This document shows positions 50,579 through 58,410 of a stretch of DNA of 64,000 nt, one piece after another. Each line of letters opens with the position of its first letter. The first letter of the stretch is position 1. Source of the DNA: JAAYYY01 sp964579295 (GTDB lineage Bacteria; Chloroflexota; Anaerolineae; Promineifilales; Promineifilaceae); assembly GCA_964579295.1 (NCBI GenBank), contig CAZOGK010000007.1:1-64000 (forward strand), written 5' to 3'. The notes under the pieces were generated by a model, which searched no databases, had not been told where the DNA came from, and was given only the letters and a program-made list of their open reading frames with translations. The position numbers were made by a program, and so were the translations under genes.

Positions 50579-51355
50579 TCAGGCCTGCTCCTGCGCCGCC
50601 AGCGCGGCGCGCCGGTAAGCGCCGGTGAGCAGATTCCAGCGCACGCGCACCGTTTCCCATAAGGTGTCGAGATAGTTGCGCATGCTGACGTGGGTGTCGG
50701 CGTCGTCAATCCAGTGGGCGGGGACGATGCGAATGGAATAGCCAAAGTGGCGCGCCAGCGCCAGCGCTTCGATGTCGAAGCCCCAGCGGTCGATCGCGGC
50801 GACCGAGAAGATATCCTCGGCGGCGCGGGCACTGAACGCCTTAAAGCCGCACTGCGTGTCCCAGATGCCGGGTACGGCCATGAGCTGGATGAAGAGATTG
50901 CCGGCGTTGCCCAGAAAGCGTTTTAGTGCAGGTTGGGGGACTGCCTGCCGCGCGCCGGCGGCGTCTTTGCGGTCACGAGAGCAGATGACGACCTCTGTAC
51001 CGCCGTCGAAGAGAGGCTTCATCTGGTCGAAGTGCGAGATGTCGGTCGAGTTATCGGCGTCGGTAAAGAGGCGCACCTCGCCGCAGGCGGCCAGCATCCC
51101 TTCGCGCACGGTAAAGCCCTTGCCCCGGTTCTCCGCGCGGTTGATCCAGCGCACGTTGGCGTGGCCAGCGGCGAAGGCGCGCACCTTGTCGAGCGTGCGG
51201 TCCTTCGGGCCATCCAGCACGACCAGTATCTCCGAGGTGTAGGGCTGCCCCTGAAGGTAGCCGTGAATAACCTCCAGCGTGCGGCCAATGCGCTGTTCTT
51301 CGGTATAGGCAGGAATAATAACGCTGAGGTAGGGTTGTTTATTTGTCATAGGCAT
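50579..51355 (-). CDS. Family 2 glycosyltransferase (dolichyl/polyprenyl-phosphate glucosyltransferase-like)
   Basis: A 258-aa GT-A enzyme with no membrane segments. N-terminal LSVIIPAYTEEQRIGRTLEVI, catalytic LFTDADNSTD (DxD-like), CGFKAFSARAAEDIFS and WGFDIEALALARHFGYSI, all of the polyprenyl-phosphate beta-glucosyltransferase type. It probably makes an activated lipid-linked glucose for envelope glycans. It lies 30 bp after the second glycosyltransferase gene. Confidence 0.85.
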   Translation of the reverse strand: MPMTNKQPYLSVIIPAYTEEQRIGRTLEVIHGYLQGQPYTSEILVVLDGPKDRTLDKVRAFAAGHANVRWINRAENRGKGFTVREGMLAACGEVRLFTDADNSTDISHFDQMKPLFDGGTEVVICSRDRKDAAGARQAVPQPALKRFLGNAGNLFIQLMAVPGIWDTQCGFKAFSARAAEDIFSVAAIDRWGFDIEALALARHFGYSIRIVPAHWIDDADTHVSMRNYLDTLWETVRVRWNLLTGAYRRAALAAQEQA

Positions 51356-51385
51356 CTGGCCGCGCCGCGTCGCAGGAGTGCGATC

Positions 51386-52351
51386 TTACCGCCGCCCGGG
51401 AGGAGCGTCAACCACAGTTAAGCGCGCCGTAAGGGAATCGGTGGAGATACGGCGGCTCTGCTGGATGAGCCGGCGCTTACGCCACATCCGCGGCAGGCCA
51501 AGCAGGCCGGCAAGCTGGCCGCGCAGGCGCGCGCGCGCCGCCGCGCCGCGCCAGGCCCGCACGGCTTCCCGCGTAATGCGTAGCTGCGCCCGCAGCAGCA
51601 GCCGCCAGTGACGTCGCAACAGCGGGCCGGGATAGTTCTTCCAGATGAGATAGAGGAAGTTGCGCCCGTCGTAGTAGCTGCCCGTGACGCTGCCGCCGGT
51701 CGCCTTCAGCTTGTGGTAGACGACGGCGCGCGGCACGTAGACGACGCGCCAGCCGGCGAGGTTGGCGCGCCAGGCCAGATCGACATCCTCACAGGAAAAG
51801 TAAAAATCCTCGTCAAGAAAGCCGATTTGGTCGACCATCTCGCGCCGGTAGGCGGCCGCCGCGGCGCAAGCGCCAAAGACCGGCTCCTCGCGGTCGTACT
51901 GCCCCGTGTCCTGTTCCCAGACGCCACGGTTGCCGGGAATGCCGTCCAGCCGGTAGTAGTCCCCGGCCGCGTGGAAATGGTCGCGCCGGTCAAAGAGCAG
52001 CAGCTTGCTGGCCAGGATGCCGGCGCGCGGGTGGCGTGAAAAGGCGCTGGCGAGCGCAGCCAGCCAGCCCGCGTCAGCTTCCGTGTCGTTGTTGAGTAGG
52101 ACGATATAGCCGCCGGCGGCTACCTGGAGACCGGCGTTGCAGGCGCCAGTGAAGCCGCGATTCTCGCCCAGCTCGACCAGGCGCACTTCCGGGAAGCTCT
52201 CGCGTACATAGGCCGGCGAGCCGTCCGTGGAGCCATTGTCCACCAGAATCACTTCAAAGCTCTGGTGACGCTGGCAACGCAGCGCAGTCAGGCACACTTC
52301 CAGGTGTTCCCGGCCGTTCCAGTTGGGGATGATGACCGAAAAGGTGGGCAT
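51386..52351 (-). CDS. Family 2 glycosyltransferase (rhamnosyl-type)
   Basis: A 321-aa GT2. VSV-like start FSVIIPNWNGREHLEVCLTAL, VILVDNGSTDGSPAYVRE, then LLNNDTEADAGWLAAL (DxD) and FYFSCEDVDLAWRANLAGWRVVYVP. The C-terminal 60 residues are Arg-rich. WNGR and the NNDTE pattern are typical for dTDP-rhamnosyl and related transferases, consistent with the RmlD-like gene in the same operon. Acceptor unknown. Confidence 0.85.
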   Translation of the reverse strand: MPTFSVIIPNWNGREHLEVCLTALRCQRHQSFEVILVDNGSTDGSPAYVRESFPEVRLVELGENRGFTGACNAGLQVAAGGYIVLLNNDTEADAGWLAALASAFSRHPRAGILASKLLLFDRRDHFHAAGDYYRLDGIPGNRGVWEQDTGQYDREEPVFGACAAAAAYRREMVDQIGFLDEDFYFSCEDVDLAWRANLAGWRVVYVPRAVVYHKLKATGGSVTGSYYDGRNFLYLIWKNYPGPLLRRHWRLLLRAQLRITREAVRAWRGAAARARLRGQLAGLLGLPRMWRKRRLIQQSRRISTDSLTARLTVVDAPPGRR

Positions 52352-52365
52352 GAGGCCGGGCCGGC

Positions 52366-54426
52366 TCAGGCCGCCGCGCGCCCGAGGGCGTGCAGGATGA
52401 AGGCGAAATACAGGGCGCGCTCTTTCAGGTAGTCGTAGCGCCCTGAAGGCCCGGCATGGCCGGCGCCCATTTCCGTCTTCAGCAGCAGCAGGTTATCGTC
52501 TGTCTTCACCCGGCGCAGCAGCGCGGTCCACTTGGCCGGTTCCCAATATTGCACGCGCGGGTCGTTGAGGCCGGCGGTAATCAGCAGGTGCGGGTAGGCC
52601 TGCGCCTGGACATTATCATACGGGGAGTAGGAGAGCATGTAGTCATAGTACGCTTTGTCCTTGGGGTTGCCCCACTCCTCGAACTCGACGACGGTCAGCG
52701 GCAGCGACTCGTCCAGCATGGTGGTGAGCACGTCCACAAATGGGACGGCGGCGACGGCGGCCTGGAACAGCTCCGGGGCCATATTGAGCACGGCGCCGAT
52801 GAGCAGCCCGCCGGCGCTGCCGCCGAAGATGGCGAGACAGTCGGGCCGCGTGTAGCCGCCGTCGATGAGCCGCCGCGCGCAGGCAATGAAGTCGGTGAAG
52901 GTGTTGCGCTTGTTGAGGAACTTGCCATCTTCGTACCAGGGCCGGCCCATCTCTTCGCCGCCGCGGATATGAGCAATAGCGTAGATAAAGCCGCGGTCGA
53001 GCAGGCTGAGCCGGTTGCTGTCGAAGCCCGGATCCACGCTGAAGCCGTACGAGCCATAGCCATACAGCAGGCAGGGGACCGGCTCTCCCTGGAAACGGTC
53101 TTTGCGATAGACGAGGGAGATGGGAATCTCCGTACCATCATCGGCGGTGGCGAAGATCCGCTCGGCCTGGTAGTCGTCGCTAAAGAAGTCGCCCAACACC
53201 GGCTGCTGTTTGATCAGCTCGCGCTCGCCGGTCGCCATATTGTAGTCGAACACGGAGTTCGGCGTGGTCAGCGACGCATAGGTGAAGCGCAGCAGGCCGG
53301 ACTGGAATTCGGGATTGCTCTCCTGCGTATAGGTATAGACCGGCTCCGGGAAAGCGACGTAATGGTGCGCCCCGTCGTCCAGGTTGACAATGCGGATGGT
53401 GCGCAGGCCATTTTCCCGTTCGTAGACGGCGAGATGGCTGGCAAACACCTCGATGCCGTCCACTTTTACCGCTGCGCGGTGTGCCAGGAACTCCTGCCAC
53501 TGGCTGCGGCCGGGGTTATCCACCGGCGTGGTGACGATGCGGTAGTTGCGCGCCTCGTCGTTGGTGACCAGGTAAAAGAGGCCGTCGCGATGCTCCGCCT
53601 GGTAGCGCAGGTTTGCGACGCGCGGTTGAATGACGGCGAAGGGCGCGCCGGGGCTGGCCGTGGGCAGGAAATGCTGCTCGCTTGTCTCTTTGCTCTCGCT
53701 GCTGGCGATAAGATAGCGCCGGTCTTTGGTGCGGTAGAGGCTGACCCAGAATCGCTCGTCCGGCTCCTCATAGACAAGCTCGTCAGGTAGCTCCGCCTGG
53801 CCGAGCCGGCGCCGCCAGATCTGATAATCACGCCAGGCCGCATCTTTGGTGGTGTAGAAAAAGGTAGCGCTGTCGGCGGCCCACTCGGCGTCGTAAGAGG
53901 TATTGGTAATCTGTTCAGGTAGAAGCTGCCCATCGTCGAGCCGCTTAAAGTAGGTGACGTACTGCTCGGCGCCGCTGGTGTCCAGGGAATAGGCCAGCAG
54001 CCCGTGGTCAGGACTGACGCGAAAGATGCCCATACGCAGGTAACTGTGGCCCTCGGCGAGCTGGTTGAGGTCCAGCAGGATCTGCTCCGGCGCGGCCATG
54101 CTGCCCGCCCGCCGGCAATAGATAGGATACTGCTTCCCTTCCTCGGTACGGCTGTAGTAGTAATAATCGTCGATGTGCACCGGCGCCGACTGGTCGGTTT
54201 CCTGGATGCGGCCGACCATCTCTTCGTAAAGCGTCTGCTGTAGCGTTTCCGTCTCCTGCAGCATGGCCTTTGTATAGGCGTTCTCTGCCTCCAGGTAGGC
54301 AATGACGTCGGCGTTCTCCTTCTCGCGCAGCCAGTAGTAGTCGTCCACTCTGGTATGATCGTGGGTCGTCAGCTCAGCCGGCTGGCGGGCGGCGGTAGGC
54401 GGTGTGGGTCGATCTTGTGCAGTCAT
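52366..54426 (-). CDS. S9A prolyl oligopeptidase / oligopeptidase B-like
   Basis: A 686-aa serine peptidase. Beta-propeller N-terminal two-thirds and a C-terminal alpha/beta hydrolase: Ser in FGGSAGG, Asp in LNDPRV and His in GAGHAGPSGR. YGSYGFSVDPGFDS and GGEEMGRPWYEDGKF are typical of oligopeptidase B (cuts after Arg/Lys in short peptides). No signal peptide. It overlaps the RmlD-like gene by 4 bp, and is an odd companion to sugar genes; could be a moonlighting linkage or chance. Confidence 0.9.
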   Translation of the reverse strand: MTAQDRPTPPTAARQPAELTTHDHTRVDDYYWLREKENADVIAYLEAENAYTKAMLQETETLQQTLYEEMVGRIQETDQSAPVHIDDYYYYSRTEEGKQYPIYCRRAGSMAAPEQILLDLNQLAEGHSYLRMGIFRVSPDHGLLAYSLDTSGAEQYVTYFKRLDDGQLLPEQITNTSYDAEWAADSATFFYTTKDAAWRDYQIWRRRLGQAELPDELVYEEPDERFWVSLYRTKDRRYLIASSESKETSEQHFLPTASPGAPFAVIQPRVANLRYQAEHRDGLFYLVTNDEARNYRIVTTPVDNPGRSQWQEFLAHRAAVKVDGIEVFASHLAVYERENGLRTIRIVNLDDGAHHYVAFPEPVYTYTQESNPEFQSGLLRFTYASLTTPNSVFDYNMATGERELIKQQPVLGDFFSDDYQAERIFATADDGTEIPISLVYRKDRFQGEPVPCLLYGYGSYGFSVDPGFDSNRLSLLDRGFIYAIAHIRGGEEMGRPWYEDGKFLNKRNTFTDFIACARRLIDGGYTRPDCLAIFGGSAGGLLIGAVLNMAPELFQAAVAAVPFVDVLTTMLDESLPLTVVEFEEWGNPKDKAYYDYMLSYSPYDNVQAQAYPHLLITAGLNDPRVQYWEPAKWTALLRRVKTDDNLLLLKTEMGAGHAGPSGRYDYLKERALYFAFILHALGRAAA

Positions 54427-55268
54427 GCTTCTCTCTCGTATTGATGGATGTATTCGGCCAGCGCTTCCTGCCAGGGCCGTAGCGTGATGCCCAGGGCGGC
54501 GCCGGCAATGTTGTGCAGGGCGCCGAAGCGCGGCGGTGTTGACTTGCGGCGAAACTCCGCGCCGAGAATTGGCTGGTTCGCTACCCCATCCAACCCGGCC
54601 AGCCGCAAAATCTCGTTGGCAAATTCCCAGCGCGAACAGGCGCCGCTGTTGACGAAATGGTAGACGCCGAACTGGCCCGTGGTAATGAGCTGGCCGAGGG
54701 CAGCGGCCACGTCTTTCATATAGGTAGGGTTGCCAATCTCGTCGGCGACGACGCGCAGGGCGCCGTCAGCTCGGGCGCGGCTGAGAATGGCGTGCACGAA
54801 GTTGCGCCCGCCCGGGGCAAAGGCCCAGGCAATGCGCACAATGTAAGCGCGCGGCAGCAGGCGGCGCACGAAGACCTCAGCCGCCGCTTTGGAGCGCGCG
54901 TAGGGGTTGCCCGGGTTGAGAGGCATCCACTCTTCGTAACCGGCCGGATTATCGCCGCCCAGCACTTCGTTGGTGCTGATGTGGACCAGGGCCGCGCCCG
55001 TCTCCTGGCAGGCCAGGGCCACGTTCTGCGTGCCGAGCGCGTTGACGCGGTAGGCCAGCGCCGGGTCGCGGGCGCAGCCTTCGACATCGGTATAGGCCGC
55101 GGTGTGGATGACCAGCTCAGGCTGGGCTGCCTGCACAGCCGCGAAGAGCGCTTCGCGGTTGCCGATGTCCACTTCCGGCAAATCGATACCCGCCAGCGTA
55201 TGTTCGGCCAGCGCCCACTCCAGGGCCTGGCCAAGCTGGCCTTTGTTGCCGGTAATCAAAATACGCAT
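54423..55268 (-). CDS. dTDP-4-dehydrorhamnose reductase-like (RmlD)
   Basis: A 281-aa NAD(P)-dependent reductase of the extended SDR family. GNKGQLGQALEWAL (GxxGxxG), HTAAYTDVEGCARDP, STNEVLGGDNPAGYEEWMPLNPGNPYARSKAAAE, and the C-terminal LRPWQEALAEYI match RmlD, the last step of dTDP-L-rhamnose synthesis. The catalytic YxxxK is YARSK. Start at ATG 55268 with GGAG 7 nt upstream. No rmlABC adjacent. Confidence 0.8.
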   Translation of the reverse strand: MRILITGNKGQLGQALEWALAEHTLAGIDLPEVDIGNREALFAAVQAAQPELVIHTAAYTDVEGCARDPALAYRVNALGTQNVALACQETGAALVHISTNEVLGGDNPAGYEEWMPLNPGNPYARSKAAAEVFVRRLLPRAYIVRIAWAFAPGGRNFVHAILSRARADGALRVVADEIGNPTYMKDVAAALGQLITTGQFGVYHFVNSGACSRWEFANEILRLAGLDGVANQPILGAEFRRKSTPPRFGALHNIAGAALGITLRPWQEALAEYIHQYEREA

Positions 55269-55306
55269 CGCTGGTCTCCGTCTGCAACTGGCGCTACCGG
55301 GCACGG

Positions 55307-55315
55307 ATTATACCA
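55307..55315 (-). promoter_or_regulatory. Extended -10 promoter of the rmlD operon
   Basis: Minus strand TGGTATAAT: a perfect TATAAT (55307-55312) with TGn extension, 39 bp before the ATG at 55268. No clear -35. It would drive the five minus-strand genes down to 49940. Confidence 0.65.
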
Positions 55316-55365
55316 CGCTCATTGACCACGCCATTCGGCGTAAATGCCGCGTATAGATGGATTGC

Positions 55366-55394
55366 TTGCCCTCTGCACTTTTTTCGTTCATAAT
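55366..55394 (+). promoter_or_regulatory. Promoter of trmD
   Basis: TTGCCC (55366-55371), 17-bp spacer, CATAAT (55389-55394), about 100 nt leader to the ATG at 55502. Confidence 0.55.
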
Positions 55395-55501
55395 GTAGTT
55401 GTCGCCCGGCGGGCGTCCGGTCGCAGACAGATCTGCTGGCACGGTGCAGTTGGTAGCGGGTCATCGACGTCTCACAGGCGCGGCACAGTACGAGTAGTAT
55501 C

Positions 55502-56260
55502 ATGCATTTTAATATCTTCACGCTCTTTCCGGAGATGTTCGGCTGCTATCTCGGCGCCAGCATCCTGGAGCGTGTGCAGGCAATGGGGTTATTGGGCATT
55601 GCCGTCCATAACATCCGTGACTTTGCACATGATCGGCATCGCGTGACCGACGAACCGCCTTATGGTGGCGGCGGAGGCATGGTCCTCAAGCCGGAACCCA
55701 TCTTCGCGGCGGTGGAAGCGGTGACCGGTCCCGATCCTGGGCAACGGGGCCCGGTTATCCTGCTCACGCCTCAGGGCCGGCTATTGACGCAGGCGGGCGC
55801 GGAGGAGCTGGCGGGTTACGAGCAGGTGAATCTGATTGCGGGCAGGTATGAGGGAGTGGACGAGCGAGTGCGTTCCCAACTGGTGACAGATGAACTCTCC
55901 ATCGGCGATTACGTTCTCACCGGCGGCGAGCTGGCGGCGATGGTAGTCGTGGACGCCGTGGCCCGGCTGCTGCCCGGCGCGCTGGGTGCAGAGGGAGCGG
56001 CGGCGAGCGATAGCCATGCGACCGGGCTGTTGGAAGGGCCGCACTACACGCGGCCGGCTTCCTTTCGCGGCTGGGAAGTGCCCGCCGTGCTGCGCTCCGG
56101 GCACGCCGCTGCGATTGCCCGTTGGCGCCGCGAAGAAGCGCTGCGCCGCACCTGGCAACGGCGGCCGGAGCTGCTGCTGGCGGCCGCGCTGGACGAAACA
56201 GACCGCTATTTTCTGGCGTCGCTTGCCGAGGAGAGTGTAGGGCTACCCTCGAACGGCTAG
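55502..56260 (+). CDS. trmD: tRNA (guanine-37-N1)-methyltransferase
   Basis: A 252-aa SPOUT-family enzyme that methylates G37 of tRNAs with a G at position 36, needed for reading-frame maintenance. Motifs: FTLFPEMFGCYLGAS, DEPPYGGGGGMVLKPEPI, LIAGRYEGVDERV, ELSIGDYVLTGGELAAMVV and GLLEGPHYTRPASFRG. Length fits the family. Weak ribosome site; start chosen by conservation of the MHFNIFTLFPEM start. Confidence 0.95.
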   Translation: MHFNIFTLFPEMFGCYLGASILERVQAMGLLGIAVHNIRDFAHDRHRVTDEPPYGGGGGMVLKPEPIFAAVEAVTGPDPGQRGPVILLTPQGRLLTQAGAEELAGYEQVNLIAGRYEGVDERVRSQLVTDELSIGDYVLTGGELAAMVVVDAVARLLPGALGAEGAAASDSHATGLLEGPHYTRPASFRGWEVPAVLRSGHAAAIARWRREEALRRTWQRRPELLLAAALDETDRYFLASLAEESVGLPSNG

Positions 56261-56388
56261 ACTCTGTGAATCGGCGAGGGCGTTACGTGTGGGAGCGGGC
56301 GCGGCATTCCTTCCGGGCAATAGCCTTCTCCCAACAGCCCTCATGTCCTATTGTACCTTAAAATATGTCCTCCTCGCGGCAAGCTGTC

Positions 56389-56417
56389 TTTCCACGGTCA
56401 GGCGCATGGTGTATACT
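56389..56417 (+). promoter_or_regulatory. Promoter of the mraZ / dcw operon
   Basis: TTTCCA (56389-56394), 17-bp spacer, TATACT (56412-56417). Start of transcription would fall near 56424, just before the MraZ-box array. Confidence 0.6.
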
Positions 56418-56428
56418 GTCCCATAATG

Positions 56429-56453
56429 TGGGCCAAAGTGGGTTAAAGTGGAG
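56429..56453 (+). promoter_or_regulatory. MraZ-binding direct repeats
   Basis: TGGGC (56429-56433), TGGGT (56439-56443) and TGGAG (56449-56453) at an exact 10-bp period, i.e. TGGGN separated by 5 bp. This matches the known MraZ recognition array (TGGGN repeats) upstream of mraZ in other bacteria. It lies about 5-30 bp downstream of the predicted start of transcription, so MraZ would repress by a roadblock. Confidence 0.8.
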
Positions 56454-56468
56454 CGAAATGCTCCGCTT
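56446..56468 (+). other. Leader hairpin overlapping the third MraZ box
   Basis: AAGTGGAGC (56446-56454) pairs with GCTCCGCTT (56460-56468), with a 5-nt loop and one G-U pair. Overlaps the last TGGGN repeat; may be just coincidence or a leader structure. Confidence 0.35.
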
Positions 56469-56545
56469 TCCTGCATAAACCGACGACAAGTGGGGCATTT
56501 AGCACGTATGTTCTGATTGCCTGCTTCGATTGGAATGCCATCATC

Positions 56546-56971
56546 ATGTTCTTAGGCGAGTATACACACACCATTGACGACAAGGGCCGCGTGACCATAC
56601 CCGCCCGTTACCGGGGCGAGCTGGCGTCCGGACTGGTCGTCACACGTGGCTTCGACAAGAACCTGATGGTCTTCCCCATCTCGGAGTGGCAGGCGATGGC
56701 GGAGCGCATCGCCGCCAGACCACTGTCGGACGAGAGCGTGCGCGCTTTTCGCCGCCGTCTCTTTGCCGGGGCAGTCGATCTGGAACCAGATCGACAAGGG
56801 CGGATTGTGCTGCCCCCATATCTGCGTGAATTCGCGGGTATCGACGGCGAGGTCGTCATTGCCGGTCTGTTCAATTACATTGAACTGTGGAGCGCGTCAA
56901 CCTGGAAGGATATGCGCGCTTCCGTCGAAGACAATGACGATGCCTCCCGCTGGCAGGCACTTGGCATCTAG
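56546..56971 (+). CDS. mraZ: Transcriptional regulator MraZ
   Basis: A 141-aa AbrB-fold DNA-binding protein, first gene of the division/cell-wall cluster. Two MraZ repeats: GEYTHTIDDKGRVTIPARYRGEL and VDLEPDRQGRIVLPPYLREFAG. It binds its own upstream repeats (TGGGN array at 56429-56453) and represses the operon in other bacteria. 42-nt gap to rsmH. Length standard. Confidence 0.95.
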   Translation: MFLGEYTHTIDDKGRVTIPARYRGELASGLVVTRGFDKNLMVFPISEWQAMAERIAARPLSDESVRAFRRRLFAGAVDLEPDRQGRIVLPPYLREFAGIDGEVVIAGLFNYIELWSASTWKDMRASVEDNDDASRWQALGI

Positions 56972-57013
56972 CGAGTAAGAAGAGGGGAAGCCGAGACCCG
57001 GTTTCCATTGTTG

Positions 57014-57940
57014 ATGATGGATGAACACGTCGCGGTCCTCTTCCGCGAAGTCCTGGACTTCCTGCAGCCCCGGTCCGGGGGCCGCTACATTGACGGAACC
57101 GTAGGAGCCGGCGGCCATACAGCCGGCATCCTCGAGGCATCGGCGCCGGACGGCCAGCTACTGGCTTTCGACCGCGACCTAGAAGCCATTCGCTTCAGCC
57201 GCGAACGATTACAGCAGTTTGGCGACCGGCTGCATGTGGTTCACGCCAGCTACGGCGCGATGGCCGAGCTGGCGCCCGCCTATGGTTTCGCAGGCGTGGA
57301 TGGCGTGCTCCTCGACCTGGGGCTCTCATCCCGCCAGCTAGAAAACGCGGAACGAGGCTTTTCGTTCCTGCACGATGGGCCGCTGGATATGCGCTTCGAT
57401 ACGACGCAGGGCGTGACGGCGGCCACGCTCGTTAACAGATTACCAGAGAAGGAGCTGGCCGACCTCTTCTGGCGCTACGGCGAAGAGGAGAACAGCCGGC
57501 GCTACGCCCGGGCCATTGTCGCCAGGCGCCCGCTGCAGACAACGCGCGACCTGGCAGAGCTGATCGAAGAAGCGGCGCCCCGGGCGGCGCGGCGGCGCCG
57601 CATCCATCCGGCAACCAGGCTTTTCCAGGCGCTGCGGATCGCCGTCAACGACGAGCTGAGCGAGCTGGAGCAGGGTCTGCCCGCCGCCATCGACCTGTTG
57701 CGCAGCGGCGGCCGGGTGGCCGTCATCAGCTTTCATTCGCTGGAAGATCGTTACGTTAAGAATCTATTTCGTGACCTGGCCCGGGACTGTGTCTGCCCAC
57801 CGCGCCAACCCGTCTGCACTTGTGATACGACCCCCACGGTGCGGCTGGTGACGCGCAAGGCCGTCAAGGCGGGCGAGGAAGAAGTGAGTGAGAACCCACG
57901 CAGCCGCAGTGCGCGTCTGCGGGTGGCCGAGAAATTATGA
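57014..57940 (+). CDS. rsmH: 16S rRNA (cytosine-1402-N4)-methyltransferase
   Basis: A 308-aa SAM methyltransferase acting on C1402 in 16S rRNA. YIDGTVGAGGHTAGILEA (SAM site), GVDGVLLDLGLSSRQLENAERGFSF, DMRFDTTQGVTAATLVN and SFHSLEDRYVKNLF. The start is uncertain: TTG 57008, ATG 57014 and ATG 57017 lie together and no strong ribosome site exists; 57014 is my choice. Overlaps ftsL by ATGA. Confidence 0.93.
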   Translation: MMDEHVAVLFREVLDFLQPRSGGRYIDGTVGAGGHTAGILEASAPDGQLLAFDRDLEAIRFSRERLQQFGDRLHVVHASYGAMAELAPAYGFAGVDGVLLDLGLSSRQLENAERGFSFLHDGPLDMRFDTTQGVTAATLVNRLPEKELADLFWRYGEEENSRRYARAIVARRPLQTTRDLAELIEEAAPRAARRRRIHPATRLFQALRIAVNDELSELEQGLPAAIDLLRSGGRVAVISFHSLEDRYVKNLFRDLARDCVCPPRQPVCTCDTTPTVRLVTRKAVKAGEEEVSENPRSRSARLRVAEKL

Positions 57941-58410
57941 CGAAACGGCGTTCACGACGCGAAAAGCAGCAGGAAGCCCAACGCCGGAGTGTCCTCAGCG
58001 ATGCTCAGGTGGCGCTGGGCTGGTTTGTGATCCTGATCCTGGCGGCCCTGGTTGGCGCTATTTATGTTAACCAGGCCAGCCGCATTGCCAGTAGCGGGCG
58101 CCGCGTACAGATGTTGCAGGATGAGCTGGACGAGATTAAGCGGCAAAATGCGATGGTCGAGCGGACCATTGCCGAGACCCAATCGCTGGCGCGACTGGAG
58201 CAGGAGGCTATGCAGCTCGGCTTCGTGCGCGCCGACCCGGAAAGCATCGACTACCTGTTGGTGACAGGTTACCCCTCCGAGGAGGAGGAGGCCGAGGAAG
58301 AGGCGGCGCCGGTTGCCGTAGTCACCCCGGTGGAGACGATTGGCGAGGCGCTGCGGCTCCTGTTCGAGCGCAGAGGAAGCAGTATGGTAAAGGGGGCGTC
58401 TGGTGAATAG
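57937..58410 (+). CDS. ftsL: FtsL-like septum formation protein
   Basis: A 157-aa bitopic protein: basic N-terminus, one membrane helix (residues about 26-47) and a periplasmic coiled coil (residues about 52-90, QMLQDELDEIKRQNAMVERTIAETQSLARLEQEA). The QEAMQLGFVRADPESI end is DivIC/FtsL-like. The last 50 residues are acidic and variable. It is placed by synteny between rsmH and the PBP, where ftsL always sits; sequence alone would only say FtsL/DivIC family. It overlaps both neighbours, so expression is coupled. Confidence 0.8.
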   Translation: MTKRRSRREKQQEAQRRSVLSDAQVALGWFVILILAALVGAIYVNQASRIASSGRRVQMLQDELDEIKRQNAMVERTIAETQSLARLEQEAMQLGFVRADPESIDYLLVTGYPSEEEEAEEEAAPVAVVTPVETIGEALRLLFERRGSSMVKGASGE

